From assembly GCA_028691615.1 (NCBI GenBank), contig JAQUYX010000012.1:1-35845 (forward strand): a DNA stretch of 35,845 nt. The letters run 5' to 3'. This document shows, one piece after another, positions 26,601-34,767 of the stretch. Under the pieces are notes generated by a model. It searched no databases. It was not told the origin of the DNA and worked only from the letters and a program-made list of their open reading frames with translations. The position numbers and the translations under genes are program-made. Numbering within the stretch: the stretch's first letter is position 1; each line of letters starts with the position of its first letter. This stretch comes from Victivallaceae bacterium. Its GTDB lineage: Bacteria > Verrucomicrobiota > Lentisphaeria > Victivallales > Victivallaceae.

Positions 26601-27039
26601 GGCGGGATTGCTGATTGCCGTGGATGTTACGGACAATCGGCATTGCCAGCGCGCCACGGACGGGAAAAAATTGTGGGCAGGCGATTCGCTTCAGCTGGCG
26701 CTGTCGCGGGAAGACGGCACGCATGTGGTCGAATTTGCGGTGGGAGCAGTAAGCAACGGGCGGGCGTTCTGTGAAATCGCGTTGGCTCCGGCGATGGCAA
26801 AAGTGGAGAAGATCGAAGCTGCGGCAAAATTTCGTTCGGACGGTGTCGTCTATGAAATTCTGATTCCGTGGAGTGCGACGTCGTTTCTGCAAAGAGAGCC
26901 GGGGACACGCTTTCGTTTTTCCATACTGGCCAATGACAACGACGGGGACGGTCGCAAGGGCTATTTGGAACATCATGGCGGCATCGGGCAGGAGAAGACC
27001 TCCGGGGCATTCGGCCTGTATTCGTTGGGCGCGCTCTGA
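23695..27039 (+). CDS. Large secreted GH-A-clan glycoside hydrolase with N-terminal beta domain and CBM9-like C-terminus
   Basis: A 1114-residue exported enzyme. Residues 1-32 are a signal peptide, probably cut after AAA. Residues about 43-195 are a beta domain related to the separate protein at 11592. A beta linker domain follows. Residues about 309-620 form the TIM barrel (IGVNTHFWKD), with acid/base candidate E417 in EIWNEPG and nucleophile candidate E537 in ISESGW, as in GH39-like families. Further beta domains lead to a C-terminal CBM9-like domain (VTDNRH, LWAGDSLQLAL, ANDNDGDGRKGYLE). The substrate is unknown; an extracellular plant or mucin-type polysaccharide is likely. It is coupled to the pseudopilin before it and ends at a strong terminator. 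Confidence 0.83.
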   Translation: MKTLCNPMRTFALSMLGVVIAASLGCVAAAAEYPLFQNAPCRTHLGLGKEFPGAQGSLSELREAGRTIQSVDYNLAKGAYVELIYGTSLPEGSKGLSFEVQASSEPLGLFIRTRDAAGRVRQQYLTVQKCREKFVKVDVDLARTEGSWGPGSEKDPIRWPLRQFSIGIRRRAEATGGNAKFTNFRLTGDFPATELKKFTVRAEPVRLGGLFLPEERPGICLNVESLWLHALPKFEIGYTVYDWLGKEVFSGKESRPASGKIALAWAPEQFQDRFGAFRVALEIALSTAPGKKISVTTWLGRLTSPPPPPNQFIGVNTHFWKDYRPDQVEILRQIGIGMVRDGFGPPPRDKKTGAYLFNPRYDTLVDLLQRAGIRKNLILLESIKAGKTLDMENFLGYVEASAKRYRGKIAVYEIWNEPGHFFFAKHYGSRETAAGIPLWLEKYLELNRKCIAILRKNDPQAKIAVGVEDSWSRLRQMIEAGIGKSNGTSGRPDIVSFHPYCHAAPQPERIAILQAQTKELVELCRKYDAPQRLMISESGWTTYTRGGRYHQNFGSFPGVDYPEQATYLIRLYLIGKASKVASVMVYDLRNDGPNREYTEDNFGLLHEDFTPKPSALAIAYFARTVGAMNYLRDLSEEPSEYHAYAFGQGENFVIAAHTVTGTRRISLAVDGSYGIVADLQGNRKKIPAEKGRIQWEASESVHYLLNPAKIGLRDGIVLDGLPDPLTPVLGEELHIPFQVQTLRERPSSTGKATVCISTPDGSFSRTVSTTLQGKEQRGKSQAAEEVVFPFGKEWQKYVGLLLRCQITWEQDGQKETRILRGKLYPPLEIDCSDIFYTRGKRAAGCNVHLRGKQTRQIRLEAPKEKFATQRLLPPGTHKIDIPVSDAAQSLAIESMLPPNWRESKVFRLRDAVIPCMDRRPAFDGDMGKYKALLSLDRTAIARKYHALGAAKTKIDRKDLDYEVKLGHCPAGLLIAVDVTDNRHCQRATDGKKLWAGDSLQLALSREDGTHVVEFAVGAVSNGRAFCEIALAPAMAKVEKIEAAAKFRSDGVVYEILIPWSATSFLQREPGTRFRFSILANDNDGDGRKGYLEHHGGIGQEKTSGAFGLYSLGAL

Positions 27040-27061
27040 AGCGCGGGCACGTTTCCCCAAA

Positions 27062-27112
27062 CGGGGGGGGCACGAAACGGCACAGACCCGAGCCCCCCCC
27101 CGCGTAATTTTT
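27062..27112 (+). terminator. Strong terminator with G8/C9 homopolymer stem
   Basis: C plus eight G (27062-27070) pairs with nine C plus G (27093-27102), followed by TAATTTTT. It lies 23 bases after the giant glycosidase stop, in the convergent gap before the MATE gene. The homopolymers could slip and are also prone to read errors. Confidence 0.65.
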
Positions 27113-27158
27113 GCGACAAATCCGCCGGAGGGCGCGGCGCGTGGGTTGCCGAGTGCCG

Positions 27159-28577
27159 TTATTTCGCTCCGCCCAGATACCGAAGCCCACGCGGAATCCC
27201 CGGACGAAGCCCAAGCCACGGCGTGGAGATCCGGCAGTGGGAATGCAGAAGTTTCCGATAGCAGAAAAACAAAAGCGAACTACTGACCGCCGCAACCAGA
27301 ATCCAGGAAATCGGATAGGAAAGCAGCAGATTTTCCATGGTCGGATCGGACGGAAACACCCAAAACGCCCACCACGCACGGAAAACACATGCTCCCATCA
27401 AAGAAACCATCGTCGATGTCAGCGAATATCCAAGCCCGCGCAGCCCGCCACTGGCGACATCCATGATTCCGCAAAGTCCGTAGGTCGTAAAAAGAATCTT
27501 CATGCGCAGCATTCCCCAGGCAATCACCTCCGGATGCGGATTGAAAATGGCCAGCAGCCAGCGACCGCCCAGAAAAAATCCCCACCCAATCAACGAACTG
27601 GCGATCACCGCGCAGACAAAGCAACAATATAGACTTTTTAAAATGCGCTTGTATTTGCGTCCGCCGAGATTCTGCGCGACAAAAGAGATCGCCGTCTGAT
27701 GAAACGCAAAAGACCCGGTATAGACAATTCCCTCCATTCCAAGCACCGCAGTCGTTCCGGCGATGGCCAGCGGCCCGAAAGAGTTGATCGAGGATTGAAT
27801 GATCATATTCGACACCGCAAAGCAGGAGCTTTGAATCCCCGCAGGCACGCCGATCTTCAGAATTTCCCGGAAAATTTTCCCGTCAAAGCCAAGCTCCTTC
27901 CAGTGAACCGCATAGCTTTCGCGCGACACAGTAAGCGTGCGCAGAATCAGCGCGGCGGCAATCCCGTGCGAGGCCGCCGTCGCCAGCGCCACACCGCATA
28001 CGCTCATATGGCAGACAATGACGAAAAAGAGATTCAGCAGCACATTGACGATCCCCGCGATAATCAGGTAGATCAACGGACGCCGCGTGTCGCCGACCGC
28101 CCGCAGCACGGCGCAGCCGAAGTTGTAAAGCATGATGAACGGGATGGCACAAAAGCAAATCCAGATATACTGGCAGGAAAGCGGCAGAATCTCCTCCGGC
28201 GTGCGCATTAAAACCAACAGCGGTTTGGCCACCGCAAGCCCGACGACCATCAGGGCCAATCCGCCGAACAAGGCGACGGCCATGGAGGTGTGAACCGCTT
28301 TCTTTGCATCAATCATATTTTTGGCGCCGAAGAGCCGGGCGACAACGACATTCGTCCCGATGGACAGTCCGATGAAGATATTGAGCACCAGTGAATTCAA
28401 ATTCATCGTCGCACCGACAGCGGCCATCGCATTGTAATGCGCGTAATGTCCGATGACGACCAGATCGACGGCATTGAAAAGAAGCTGAAGGATATAAGTT
28501 GCCATCAGCGGCAGGGCGAACAGAACAATTTTACCGAACAATGCGCCGTGGCACATGTCGATCTCATATTTCTTCAT
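27159..28577 (-). CDS. MATE-family multidrug/metabolite exporter
   Basis: A 472-residue inner-membrane protein with about twelve hydrophobic segments in two similar halves. The first helix pair reads FALPLMATYILQLLFNAVDL with IGHY, and the second half begins with ILKIGVPAGIQSS. Both are MATE hallmarks, as are SIGTNVVVARLFGA and VLRAVGDTRRPL. Such transporters export drugs or metabolites using a sodium or proton gradient. The ATG at 28577 has only a weak ribosome site. It is alone on its transcript, downstream of repeat copy B, and convergent with the giant glycosidase. Substrate unknown. Confidence 0.9.
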   Translation of the reverse strand: MKKYEIDMCHGALFGKIVLFALPLMATYILQLLFNAVDLVVIGHYAHYNAMAAVGATMNLNSLVLNIFIGLSIGTNVVVARLFGAKNMIDAKKAVHTSMAVALFGGLALMVVGLAVAKPLLVLMRTPEEILPLSCQYIWICFCAIPFIMLYNFGCAVLRAVGDTRRPLIYLIIAGIVNVLLNLFFVIVCHMSVCGVALATAASHGIAAALILRTLTVSRESYAVHWKELGFDGKIFREILKIGVPAGIQSSCFAVSNMIIQSSINSFGPLAIAGTTAVLGMEGIVYTGSFAFHQTAISFVAQNLGGRKYKRILKSLYCCFVCAVIASSLIGWGFFLGGRWLLAIFNPHPEVIAWGMLRMKILFTTYGLCGIMDVASGGLRGLGYSLTSTMVSLMGACVFRAWWAFWVFPSDPTMENLLLSYPISWILVAAVSSSLLFFCYRKLLHSHCRISTPWLGLRPGIPRGLRYLGGAK

Positions 28578-28771
28578 TTCATATCCACTTTGCGTGATCC
28601 GGCGGGAATGGCTTGCTTTTTCCTGAGGGTTGCGTCACCACTCCAACAAATTGCACGAGAGAAAATTGCGGCGAGGAACAGTATAATTTAGCATTCCCGG
28701 TTACTTTTTTCAACCGGAAGGTGTCTGATTATGCGCTTTTCATCGGCGAAAGAGACGATACCGACCAAAGG

Positions 28772-28954
28772 GACGGCACTGACAAAAGTCCCGTCTGTGG
28801 ATTCCAAATGGATCTGGAATGGAATAAAAGGGAGGTTTTGAGCGTCGCTACTCGGAGAGGAACGACCCCAACGCCACCGTTTCAGGCCTTTTCCGAGCCG
28901 CCGGAAGACACGGCGCGAGTTTTGCCGGATGCCGTCACACAAGACAGCACTGAC
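28772..28954 (+). repeat. Dispersed intergenic repeat, copy B
   Basis: The core at 28785-28922 matches 3554-3691 at 121 of 138 positions without gaps. Related short direct repeats bound it here too: GACGGCACTGAC (28772-28783) and GACAGCACTGAC (28943-28954), 171 bases apart. Longest identical blocks are GAGCGTCGCTACTCGGAGA, CGCCACCGTTTCAGGCC-like and TTTCCGAGCCGCCGGAAGA. The right end overlaps the last codons and stop of the six-hairpin-type gene. Outside the repeat, the gap 28578-28771 shows no gene; it probably holds the MATE promoter, which I could not place. Confidence 0.8.
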
Positions 28955-30107
28955 ACGCCGCCTGAAGAAAGAAAATCGAGCCAAGATCGCGAATATGATA
29001 CGGAAGTCGATCGCTCCCGTCCGGCGCAAGCACCTTCTCCAATATTGCCCCCTTCACCCGCTCGTCGGATACATCGGTCAACTGCATCTTCCGGCAAAAA
29101 TCAAGAGCAAGCTGCGCTTTGGCTCCATAACCAGAGCCGGGACGAATCCGTTCGGCTTCCAGCAGAATTTTGGCATAACATGCCGACGCGCTGGCAGCAT
29201 GCCCAAAGGATTCGGTATTGAAATCATCACAATAAGTCCTTCGAAACACCCCCCCGTCACGCCGCAATGCCTTTCCACAATAATCCGCGCTCCGCAAAAA
29301 ACATTCCAGATACTTCCCGTTTCCAGTCTCCTCAAAAAGCGCCAGCATCGGATTGCCCCACCAATAGACCTGCCGGGGATGCATGTCATTGCTCTCCTCC
29401 ACACAGGGATGATATTTTTTCCAATTTCCCTTCGGAGATTCCGTTTCCAGCAGCCGGTCCGCCGTCCGCAGCGCAATTTTAAGAAAATCCCCGCGCCCCG
29501 TCACCTGCCAGCCCCGCAGAAATACCGCGTCATCCAGCAAGGGACGCTTTTGCGCATATACGCCGCCTTGCACAATTTCCCGCCCGACCGGATCATAAAT
29601 GTCAAAAAACTCTCCGGCATCGGCATCCCATGTCTTCCGGGCCACCCACTCCAGCGCGGCAACCGCCGCAGAACTGTACCGCTCCGATCCGGTCGCCTCC
29701 GACAACAGAAACAATCCGTCAAGCGCTTCGAGAATCGCGGAGGTATTGACCTTGTCGGCAAAATCTTCAAACGCCGGAAGCATCCCAGCGTCTTCGCCAT
29801 CGCAATATTGATTTTCCAGAAGAAAACCTGCACAGAACTTGGCCGTCTCCAGCAGCTCCGGCCGGCGCAGACTCTTCGCGGCCATCACCAACGCCTTCAC
29901 CGCCTGCCCCGTATGCCAAATCGGACAAAAACTGTCCCACTTGCCCTGCGACAGACGATACTCTCCGCGAATCGCACCGTTCCAGTGTTTCAAAAACATT
30001 TTCACCCCTCTGGGGCCGACCGGCAGTCCGTCGCGGACAAGCGCCGGACCGGTCAGCCAATTCGCCGCCTGATCCGCGGCACTGCGAATGTCACCGGAGT
30101 GTATCAT
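28935..30107 (-). CDS. Uncharacterised protein with a six-hairpin (alpha/alpha) glycosidase-like pattern
   Basis: A 390-residue protein of regularly spaced helices, with repeated Trp/His-rich turns (CPIWHTGQAVKALVMAAKSL, LLDDAVFLRGWQVTGRGDFL, VYWWGNPMLALFEE). This resembles (alpha/alpha)6-barrel proteins such as epimerases, GH88/GH105 unsaturated glucuronyl hydrolases or related glycan enzymes, but no family motif is sure. No signal peptide. The ATG at 30107 overlaps the symporter's 3' end by 17 bases and follows GGAGG by about twelve bases. It is the last gene of the operon. Its final codons and TGA are supplied by repeat copy B, so its C-terminus may have been changed by repeat insertion. 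Confidence 0.6.
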   Translation of the reverse strand: MIHSGDIRSAADQAANWLTGPALVRDGLPVGPRGVKMFLKHWNGAIRGEYRLSQGKWDSFCPIWHTGQAVKALVMAAKSLRRPELLETAKFCAGFLLENQYCDGEDAGMLPAFEDFADKVNTSAILEALDGLFLLSEATGSERYSSAAVAALEWVARKTWDADAGEFFDIYDPVGREIVQGGVYAQKRPLLDDAVFLRGWQVTGRGDFLKIALRTADRLLETESPKGNWKKYHPCVEESNDMHPRQVYWWGNPMLALFEETGNGKYLECFLRSADYCGKALRRDGGVFRRTYCDDFNTESFGHAASASACYAKILLEAERIRPGSGYGAKAQLALDFCRKMQLTDVSDERVKGAILEKVLAPDGSDRLPYHIRDLGSIFFLQAACQCCLV

Positions 30108-32415
30108 CACCAGACTTGCCCTCCACCTTCTCGATTTCATCAAAATGGCGCTTGTCCGAAAGCGAGACATTGCCCTCCACCTGCCCGTTGTCCAAGGGAT
30201 TGCCCACACGCGTTTCCAGCGCACGGATCAGCTTGCCCATGTCGATCAAGCCGCCCAGAAAGAACCATACCGTTGAAATTGATCCGACAATCAGCATTGT
30301 CACCACGGTCGTCAGAAAAAAATACACCCCCCACTGATTCGGACTCCACGGAGAAATCGCATTCCAAATTAGAACTCCGAGAAACAGAAGGAAGAATTTG
30401 TAGCCGAACGACCATGCGAATACGCTCCACGCAATCGCCTTGTCCCCGCGCGTGTATTCCGGCGTGATCCCGATCAGCTTGCTCAAAAGCCGCCGCATTT
30501 CCCACGGTTCCCGCGCCACTTCCGGCGCGTCGGCATATTCCTTGCGGTGCAGAAGCCGGTCCAGATTGTACGGCCTCTGGAAACTCACCAGCGAGCCGAT
30601 CACATAGGCCGCGATCCCCAAAACCATCGCAATGAAGTACAGCTCCATCGAATTGATCGGGAATTTCACCGGGTCCATACTCCAGACCACATACGGATGA
30701 AATGGTTTCGACACCACTTCAAAGCCCTGCGACAACAACGGCACCAGTCCGCGGTCGTCCAGAAATGGATAAATCAGATCCGCCCAATTCCGCTGCAGCA
30801 TCAATCCGATGATCGAAGTGCCCGACCCGAAAATCAACGCACACCATGCGCCGCAGGTGGTTCCAAATCTCGTGTACAGCCCCCCCAGCATGATCGGGCC
30901 TGCCGCCCCCAGCCACACCGAACACATGATCGTGATAAACATGTTGATGTAATCCAGCTGGGAAAAAAACAGCGATACAACAAAGAAAAACACCGTCACC
31001 CCGACCGAACTCCCGCGAATGTATCGCAAATGCTTTTCGGTCGGCAGCGGGGTCTTTCGCAACGGCAGAATGATGTCCTGAACAATCGTGCTGGATGCAT
31101 TGAAAATGCGCGTGTCATCGGTAGAGAGCAGCATCATCAGCATCAGCAGCAGAAACAATCCGGCCAGCACCGGCGGAAATAATTTTCCCAGCAAAATCGG
31201 CATCATCATCTGGTTGTAAAGCGAACGATATTGCTGGAATACCGCATTGGCATCGCTGATCTTCTCCTCTTTGAGTGTGGAATGCGCCGTCGTCAGAAAC
31301 GCCACATCGGGATTCGATTTGCGCGAATACGGGGCGTCCTTCCCGATCACATGCTGTTCCGCGGGGATCTTCGCCAGACGCATCTTGAGTTTGTCGCGCG
31401 CCTCCGGGGACGCCACCACCTCGTCAGCGACCCGTCCGCCCAGCGTGACGCGCACGTCTCTGGCCGTTTCCGAAAATCGCCCGCCCAACATGTATGTGAC
31501 AATGAAAATTCCAATCAAAATCATGGTCGTGGATGCAAAACCGTTTCGCCATGTCCCCAGAATATTGGCCATCTTCTGCTCATGCGCCGTTTTGCCGGAG
31601 CCGGTGGACCCGTTCCCCAGCCACGCCGCCCGGTTCAATACCGTCCCGAACAGCGTCACAAAGAGAGCAAACATATTGAAGTCGCGCAGCTCGGAAATGT
31701 CCATGGGATTGAGAAAACTCTCCCCGGGAACCCGGTCGAGCATCACCGGCGTCACATCCGAAAACCATGACACATTGACCAATACAAACACCGTGAAAAC
31801 CACGAAAATCGGATAGCTGATGATTCCCTGCAAACAATCAGTCATCAACAGCGAAATCCTCCCCGCCGGCCAGACAATCGCCAGCGCCAGCAGCAAAAGA
31901 AGCCCCACCAGCAGTCCATACGTCGGAATTTTCCACCCGAAGAGATTGATCGAATGGGAGATCCCCAGAAAGTAGATGAAAAAACGGACCGCAACCGCAG
32001 GGCCGATCGCATTGGTCAGCATCTCCGCCAGAGTCCGGATCGCCGAAGCGACAATCCGGAAAGAGCGGCTGTAACGTTGTTCGAAGAACTGTCCGACCGA
32101 CAGGCATTTGGTCTGCCGGAAGCGATAGACGCAGTACCCGGAGAGCGAAATGACCGCGCCGAGCGGAATGCTGATCGCCGCCCAGAAACCAATCGCCATC
32201 CCGCATTGGTAATTCTGCTCGCACAGCGCCACCAGCGTAATCACGGACAGCCAGGACGACATGTCCCCGACCGCAATCACATATCGCCCCGCAACCCGGC
32301 CCGCCGCCAGATAATCCGCAATATCGCGCACGTAACGACGCGCATAAAAGGCCATCGCAAAGACCGCGACCAGCGGAACAATGACGATCAACCAGCTCGA
32401 CCAGTTCATATTCAT
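30091..32415 (-). CDS. Sodium:solute symporter (SSS family)
   Basis: A 774-residue inner-membrane protein with at least thirteen hydrophobic segments. The N-terminal region DIADYLAAGRVAGRYVIAVGDMSSW is the classic SSS/SLC5 start, followed by CLSVGQFFEQRYSRSFR and helices of the LeuT-like fold. A soluble insertion lies near the middle and a short charged tail at the C-terminus; the length exceeds the usual 500-600 residues. It likely imports a sugar or glycoside with sodium. The ATG at 32415 overlaps the GH2-SGNH stop (ATGA). Coupling to that enzyme suggests uptake of its substrate. The specific sugar is not readable. Confidence 0.9.
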   Translation of the reverse strand: MNMNWSSWLIVIVPLVAVFAMAFYARRYVRDIADYLAAGRVAGRYVIAVGDMSSWLSVITLVALCEQNYQCGMAIGFWAAISIPLGAVISLSGYCVYRFRQTKCLSVGQFFEQRYSRSFRIVASAIRTLAEMLTNAIGPAVAVRFFIYFLGISHSINLFGWKIPTYGLLVGLLLLLALAIVWPAGRISLLMTDCLQGIISYPIFVVFTVFVLVNVSWFSDVTPVMLDRVPGESFLNPMDISELRDFNMFALFVTLFGTVLNRAAWLGNGSTGSGKTAHEQKMANILGTWRNGFASTTMILIGIFIVTYMLGGRFSETARDVRVTLGGRVADEVVASPEARDKLKMRLAKIPAEQHVIGKDAPYSRKSNPDVAFLTTAHSTLKEEKISDANAVFQQYRSLYNQMMMPILLGKLFPPVLAGLFLLLMLMMLLSTDDTRIFNASSTIVQDIILPLRKTPLPTEKHLRYIRGSSVGVTVFFFVVSLFFSQLDYINMFITIMCSVWLGAAGPIMLGGLYTRFGTTCGAWCALIFGSGTSIIGLMLQRNWADLIYPFLDDRGLVPLLSQGFEVVSKPFHPYVVWSMDPVKFPINSMELYFIAMVLGIAAYVIGSLVSFQRPYNLDRLLHRKEYADAPEVAREPWEMRRLLSKLIGITPEYTRGDKAIAWSVFAWSFGYKFFLLFLGVLIWNAISPWSPNQWGVYFFLTTVVTMLIVGSISTVWFFLGGLIDMGKLIRALETRVGNPLDNGQVEGNVSLSDKRHFDEIEKVEGKSGDDTLR

Positions 32416-34757
32416 AACTTGTTCAAATCCCCTCGCACCATGCTTTTGATCTTTTCGGCAAGGAAGATCCCCTGCGCTCTCCGCGCGTCTTCCCGAAAAT
32501 GAATGTGGTCGATGACCGCCTCGCGCCCCTGCCGGAGCGACAGATCGTACAAATCGAGCACTTCCACCCCGAGCGCCGCCATCACTTCGTCGGCAATACG
32601 GTTGTAGTTTTGCAAATCCGCCTGATAGCGCTGAAAATCGCGGCAGCACGTATTGTGCAGATCCTCGTAGACTGGTGTCGAACGACACCAGATCGGACGC
32701 AGCCGCGCATTGCGGATCAGGACAATTCCGCGTCGCAGATTTTCCCGGTAATCCTCCGGCGCAACCTGGCAGCGCCCGTCGACAGACTTGATGTCATGCA
32801 ACCCGCAGTTCCACAGCAGAAGGTCATAATATTTTCCTCTTTCCGGCAGAAAACGGGTCAGAAACGCAAGGCAGCTGGCGGAATCGCCGCCATTGGTTCT
32901 GCCTGCCAGATCCAGATTCCCCGCTTCCAGCCCCTGCCCTTTCCGGGAATAGCCGATCTCCGGAAGCAGCGCCGCCTCCAAATACGGACCGTAGTGCATG
33001 GATATGCTGTCCCCAAGCACGTATAATTCCGGTCTGTGATGCCCTGATTCGATCTTCTTCTTCGAAGCGGCTTTGAAAATTTCCGCAACCACCGCCGCCG
33101 ATGCTTTCGGCCGTCGGTATTCGTCGAAAAGCCCCTTGTTGTTGAATGCGCGGGGACGCCCCAACGCCCGTCCGCAGCCATAGGTACGGCAATCACAGAA
33201 CTGCCACAGCGACACGCCGCCAATCTGGTCGTTGTCGACCATTTCACGGCAAATGGTTTGCAGCAGCTTGCTCTGGTATTCCTCCGTCCACGGCCCGTGC
33301 ATCGTATCGCGCCAACCGTAAATCGCGCCGCCGCCGATTTCCGTGAAAAGAATCGGCTTGTCCCCGAGCTTCGGACTCGACCGGATGAATTCGACATCCG
33401 AACGGATTTTAGGCAGCACCTCCGCAATCGGGTCCGCCTGGTCGAACGCATTGTACCATCCCGGGTAGGTATTGAAACAGACCGCGTCCGCCTGCTCGAG
33501 AAAAAGATCCGTCCGGCGTTTGAAACTGGCATAGCTGACCAGCCGGGAACGATCCAGCGTTTTGATGAGATTCAAAAGCGATTCATAACAATGCCGTGCG
33601 TCCTCGACGTCGCTTTCGCCCTCGTTGAGAAATCCCCACAGGAATACGCAGGGATGATTGAAACTCCGAAGCACCATCGCCTCCGCGCTTTTCAGCTGCA
33701 GCGAAACAAAGTCGGGATTGGTAAAATGCGTCTTGGCATTCTGTCCCCACCCCAGATTCTCCTCCATCACCAGCACGCCCTGCTCATCGCACAAATCCAG
33801 AAACCTTTGATCCTGCGGATAATGCGTCCCCCGGATAAAATTGCACCCGAGATCGCGGATCAGTTTCAAATCCTGCGTCAACTGCTGCAGCGGCAGCGCC
33901 GGACCATATTGCGGATGGGCTTCATGACGGCAGACGCCGAGTAGTTTGACCGGAACTTCATTGATCCGAACCCGGCCGTCTTTCGCATCGACGCAGCGAA
34001 TGCCGAAGCGGGTGATATAATCATCGCAATCGGTGGCAATGCGCAATGTGTGCAAATTCGGGGAATCCAAAGACCAGAGCGCATATTCTTCCAGATCGAT
34101 TTCAAAACATTCCGGCGTCCCGCAGCGTCCCGTACGGGCAATTTCCGCTCCGCCGTCGATCGCATAGACATATTCGATTTCCTGCCCGCAAGGGCCTTCG
34201 AAAGCGATTTCAACGCGGCAGCGATGACGCCGCACATCCACCGTGGTCACTTGGCAATGCCGGATCCAGCACTCCGGAAGGACATGCGCGGTCACGCTGC
34301 GAAAAATGCCGCCGTATTGGTAAAAATCAAACGACGGGTCCTGAAGCAGCGTGCGATTCCGGCAGTCGAACCGGTTGTCGCAGAGCACAACCAGTTCCCG
34401 TTCCGATTGCCCGGAAGCGGGCACCGCCACTTGAAACGGCACATAAGACGGCTGATGCTCTCCGATTTTCTTTCCGTCCAGAAAAACTTCCACATACATT
34501 CCCGCCGATTCAAACTCGATCATCCCCCGCGCCCCCGCCGGAAACTCGAATCCGGTCCGGTAAAACGCACTTCCGCGTTTTCCCGCCAGATCGGCGCGGC
34601 AGTCAAACGCGGACGGTACGGGCATTCTGTCGTCAAATTTAATTCCATCGACCGCTTCACAGGGAAGATCGACCCCTCCCTCCCGGAAGTGGAAATCCCA
34701 CACTCCGTCCAGATCAATCCAGGGGCGTTTCTTGAAATGAGGATAAGCTCGATACAT
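32412..34757 (-). CDS. GH2-type glycosidase fused to a C-terminal SGNH/GDSL esterase-like domain
   Basis: A 781-residue protein with no signal peptide. Residues about 1-270 are the sugar-binding and immunoglobulin-like domains of GH2 (RPWIDLDGVWDFHF, GIFRSVTAHV). The TIM barrel at about 270-560 carries acid/base candidate E379 in LWGFLNEGESD and nucleophile candidate E473 in FTEIGGG. This fits a beta-galactosidase or beta-glucuronidase type. Residues about 575-780 form an SGNH hydrolase: VLGDSIS (S584), NGGDS, LLLWNCGLHD and the DHIH pair (D750, H753). One chain would thus remove both a sugar and an acyl group from a glycan. It starts ten bases after the beta-helix gene and overlaps the symporter by four. 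The double-domain order is unusual. Confidence 0.83.
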   Translation of the reverse strand: MYRAYPHFKKRPWIDLDGVWDFHFREGGVDLPCEAVDGIKFDDRMPVPSAFDCRADLAGKRGSAFYRTGFEFPAGARGMIEFESAGMYVEVFLDGKKIGEHQPSYVPFQVAVPASGQSERELVVLCDNRFDCRNRTLLQDPSFDFYQYGGIFRSVTAHVLPECWIRHCQVTTVDVRRHRCRVEIAFEGPCGQEIEYVYAIDGGAEIARTGRCGTPECFEIDLEEYALWSLDSPNLHTLRIATDCDDYITRFGIRCVDAKDGRVRINEVPVKLLGVCRHEAHPQYGPALPLQQLTQDLKLIRDLGCNFIRGTHYPQDQRFLDLCDEQGVLVMEENLGWGQNAKTHFTNPDFVSLQLKSAEAMVLRSFNHPCVFLWGFLNEGESDVEDARHCYESLLNLIKTLDRSRLVSYASFKRRTDLFLEQADAVCFNTYPGWYNAFDQADPIAEVLPKIRSDVEFIRSSPKLGDKPILFTEIGGGAIYGWRDTMHGPWTEEYQSKLLQTICREMVDNDQIGGVSLWQFCDCRTYGCGRALGRPRAFNNKGLFDEYRRPKASAAVVAEIFKAASKKKIESGHHRPELYVLGDSISMHYGPYLEAALLPEIGYSRKGQGLEAGNLDLAGRTNGGDSASCLAFLTRFLPERGKYYDLLLWNCGLHDIKSVDGRCQVAPEDYRENLRRGIVLIRNARLRPIWCRSTPVYEDLHNTCCRDFQRYQADLQNYNRIADEVMAALGVEVLDLYDLSLRQGREAVIDHIHFREDARRAQGIFLAEKIKSMVRGDLNKL

Positions 34758-34767
34758 TCTTTTTGTT

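Noticed and set aside
28929-30467. Open frame of 512 codons on the plus strand
   Set aside because: It is antisense to the six-hairpin-type protein and the symporter and shows only Pro/Arg/His-rich composition.
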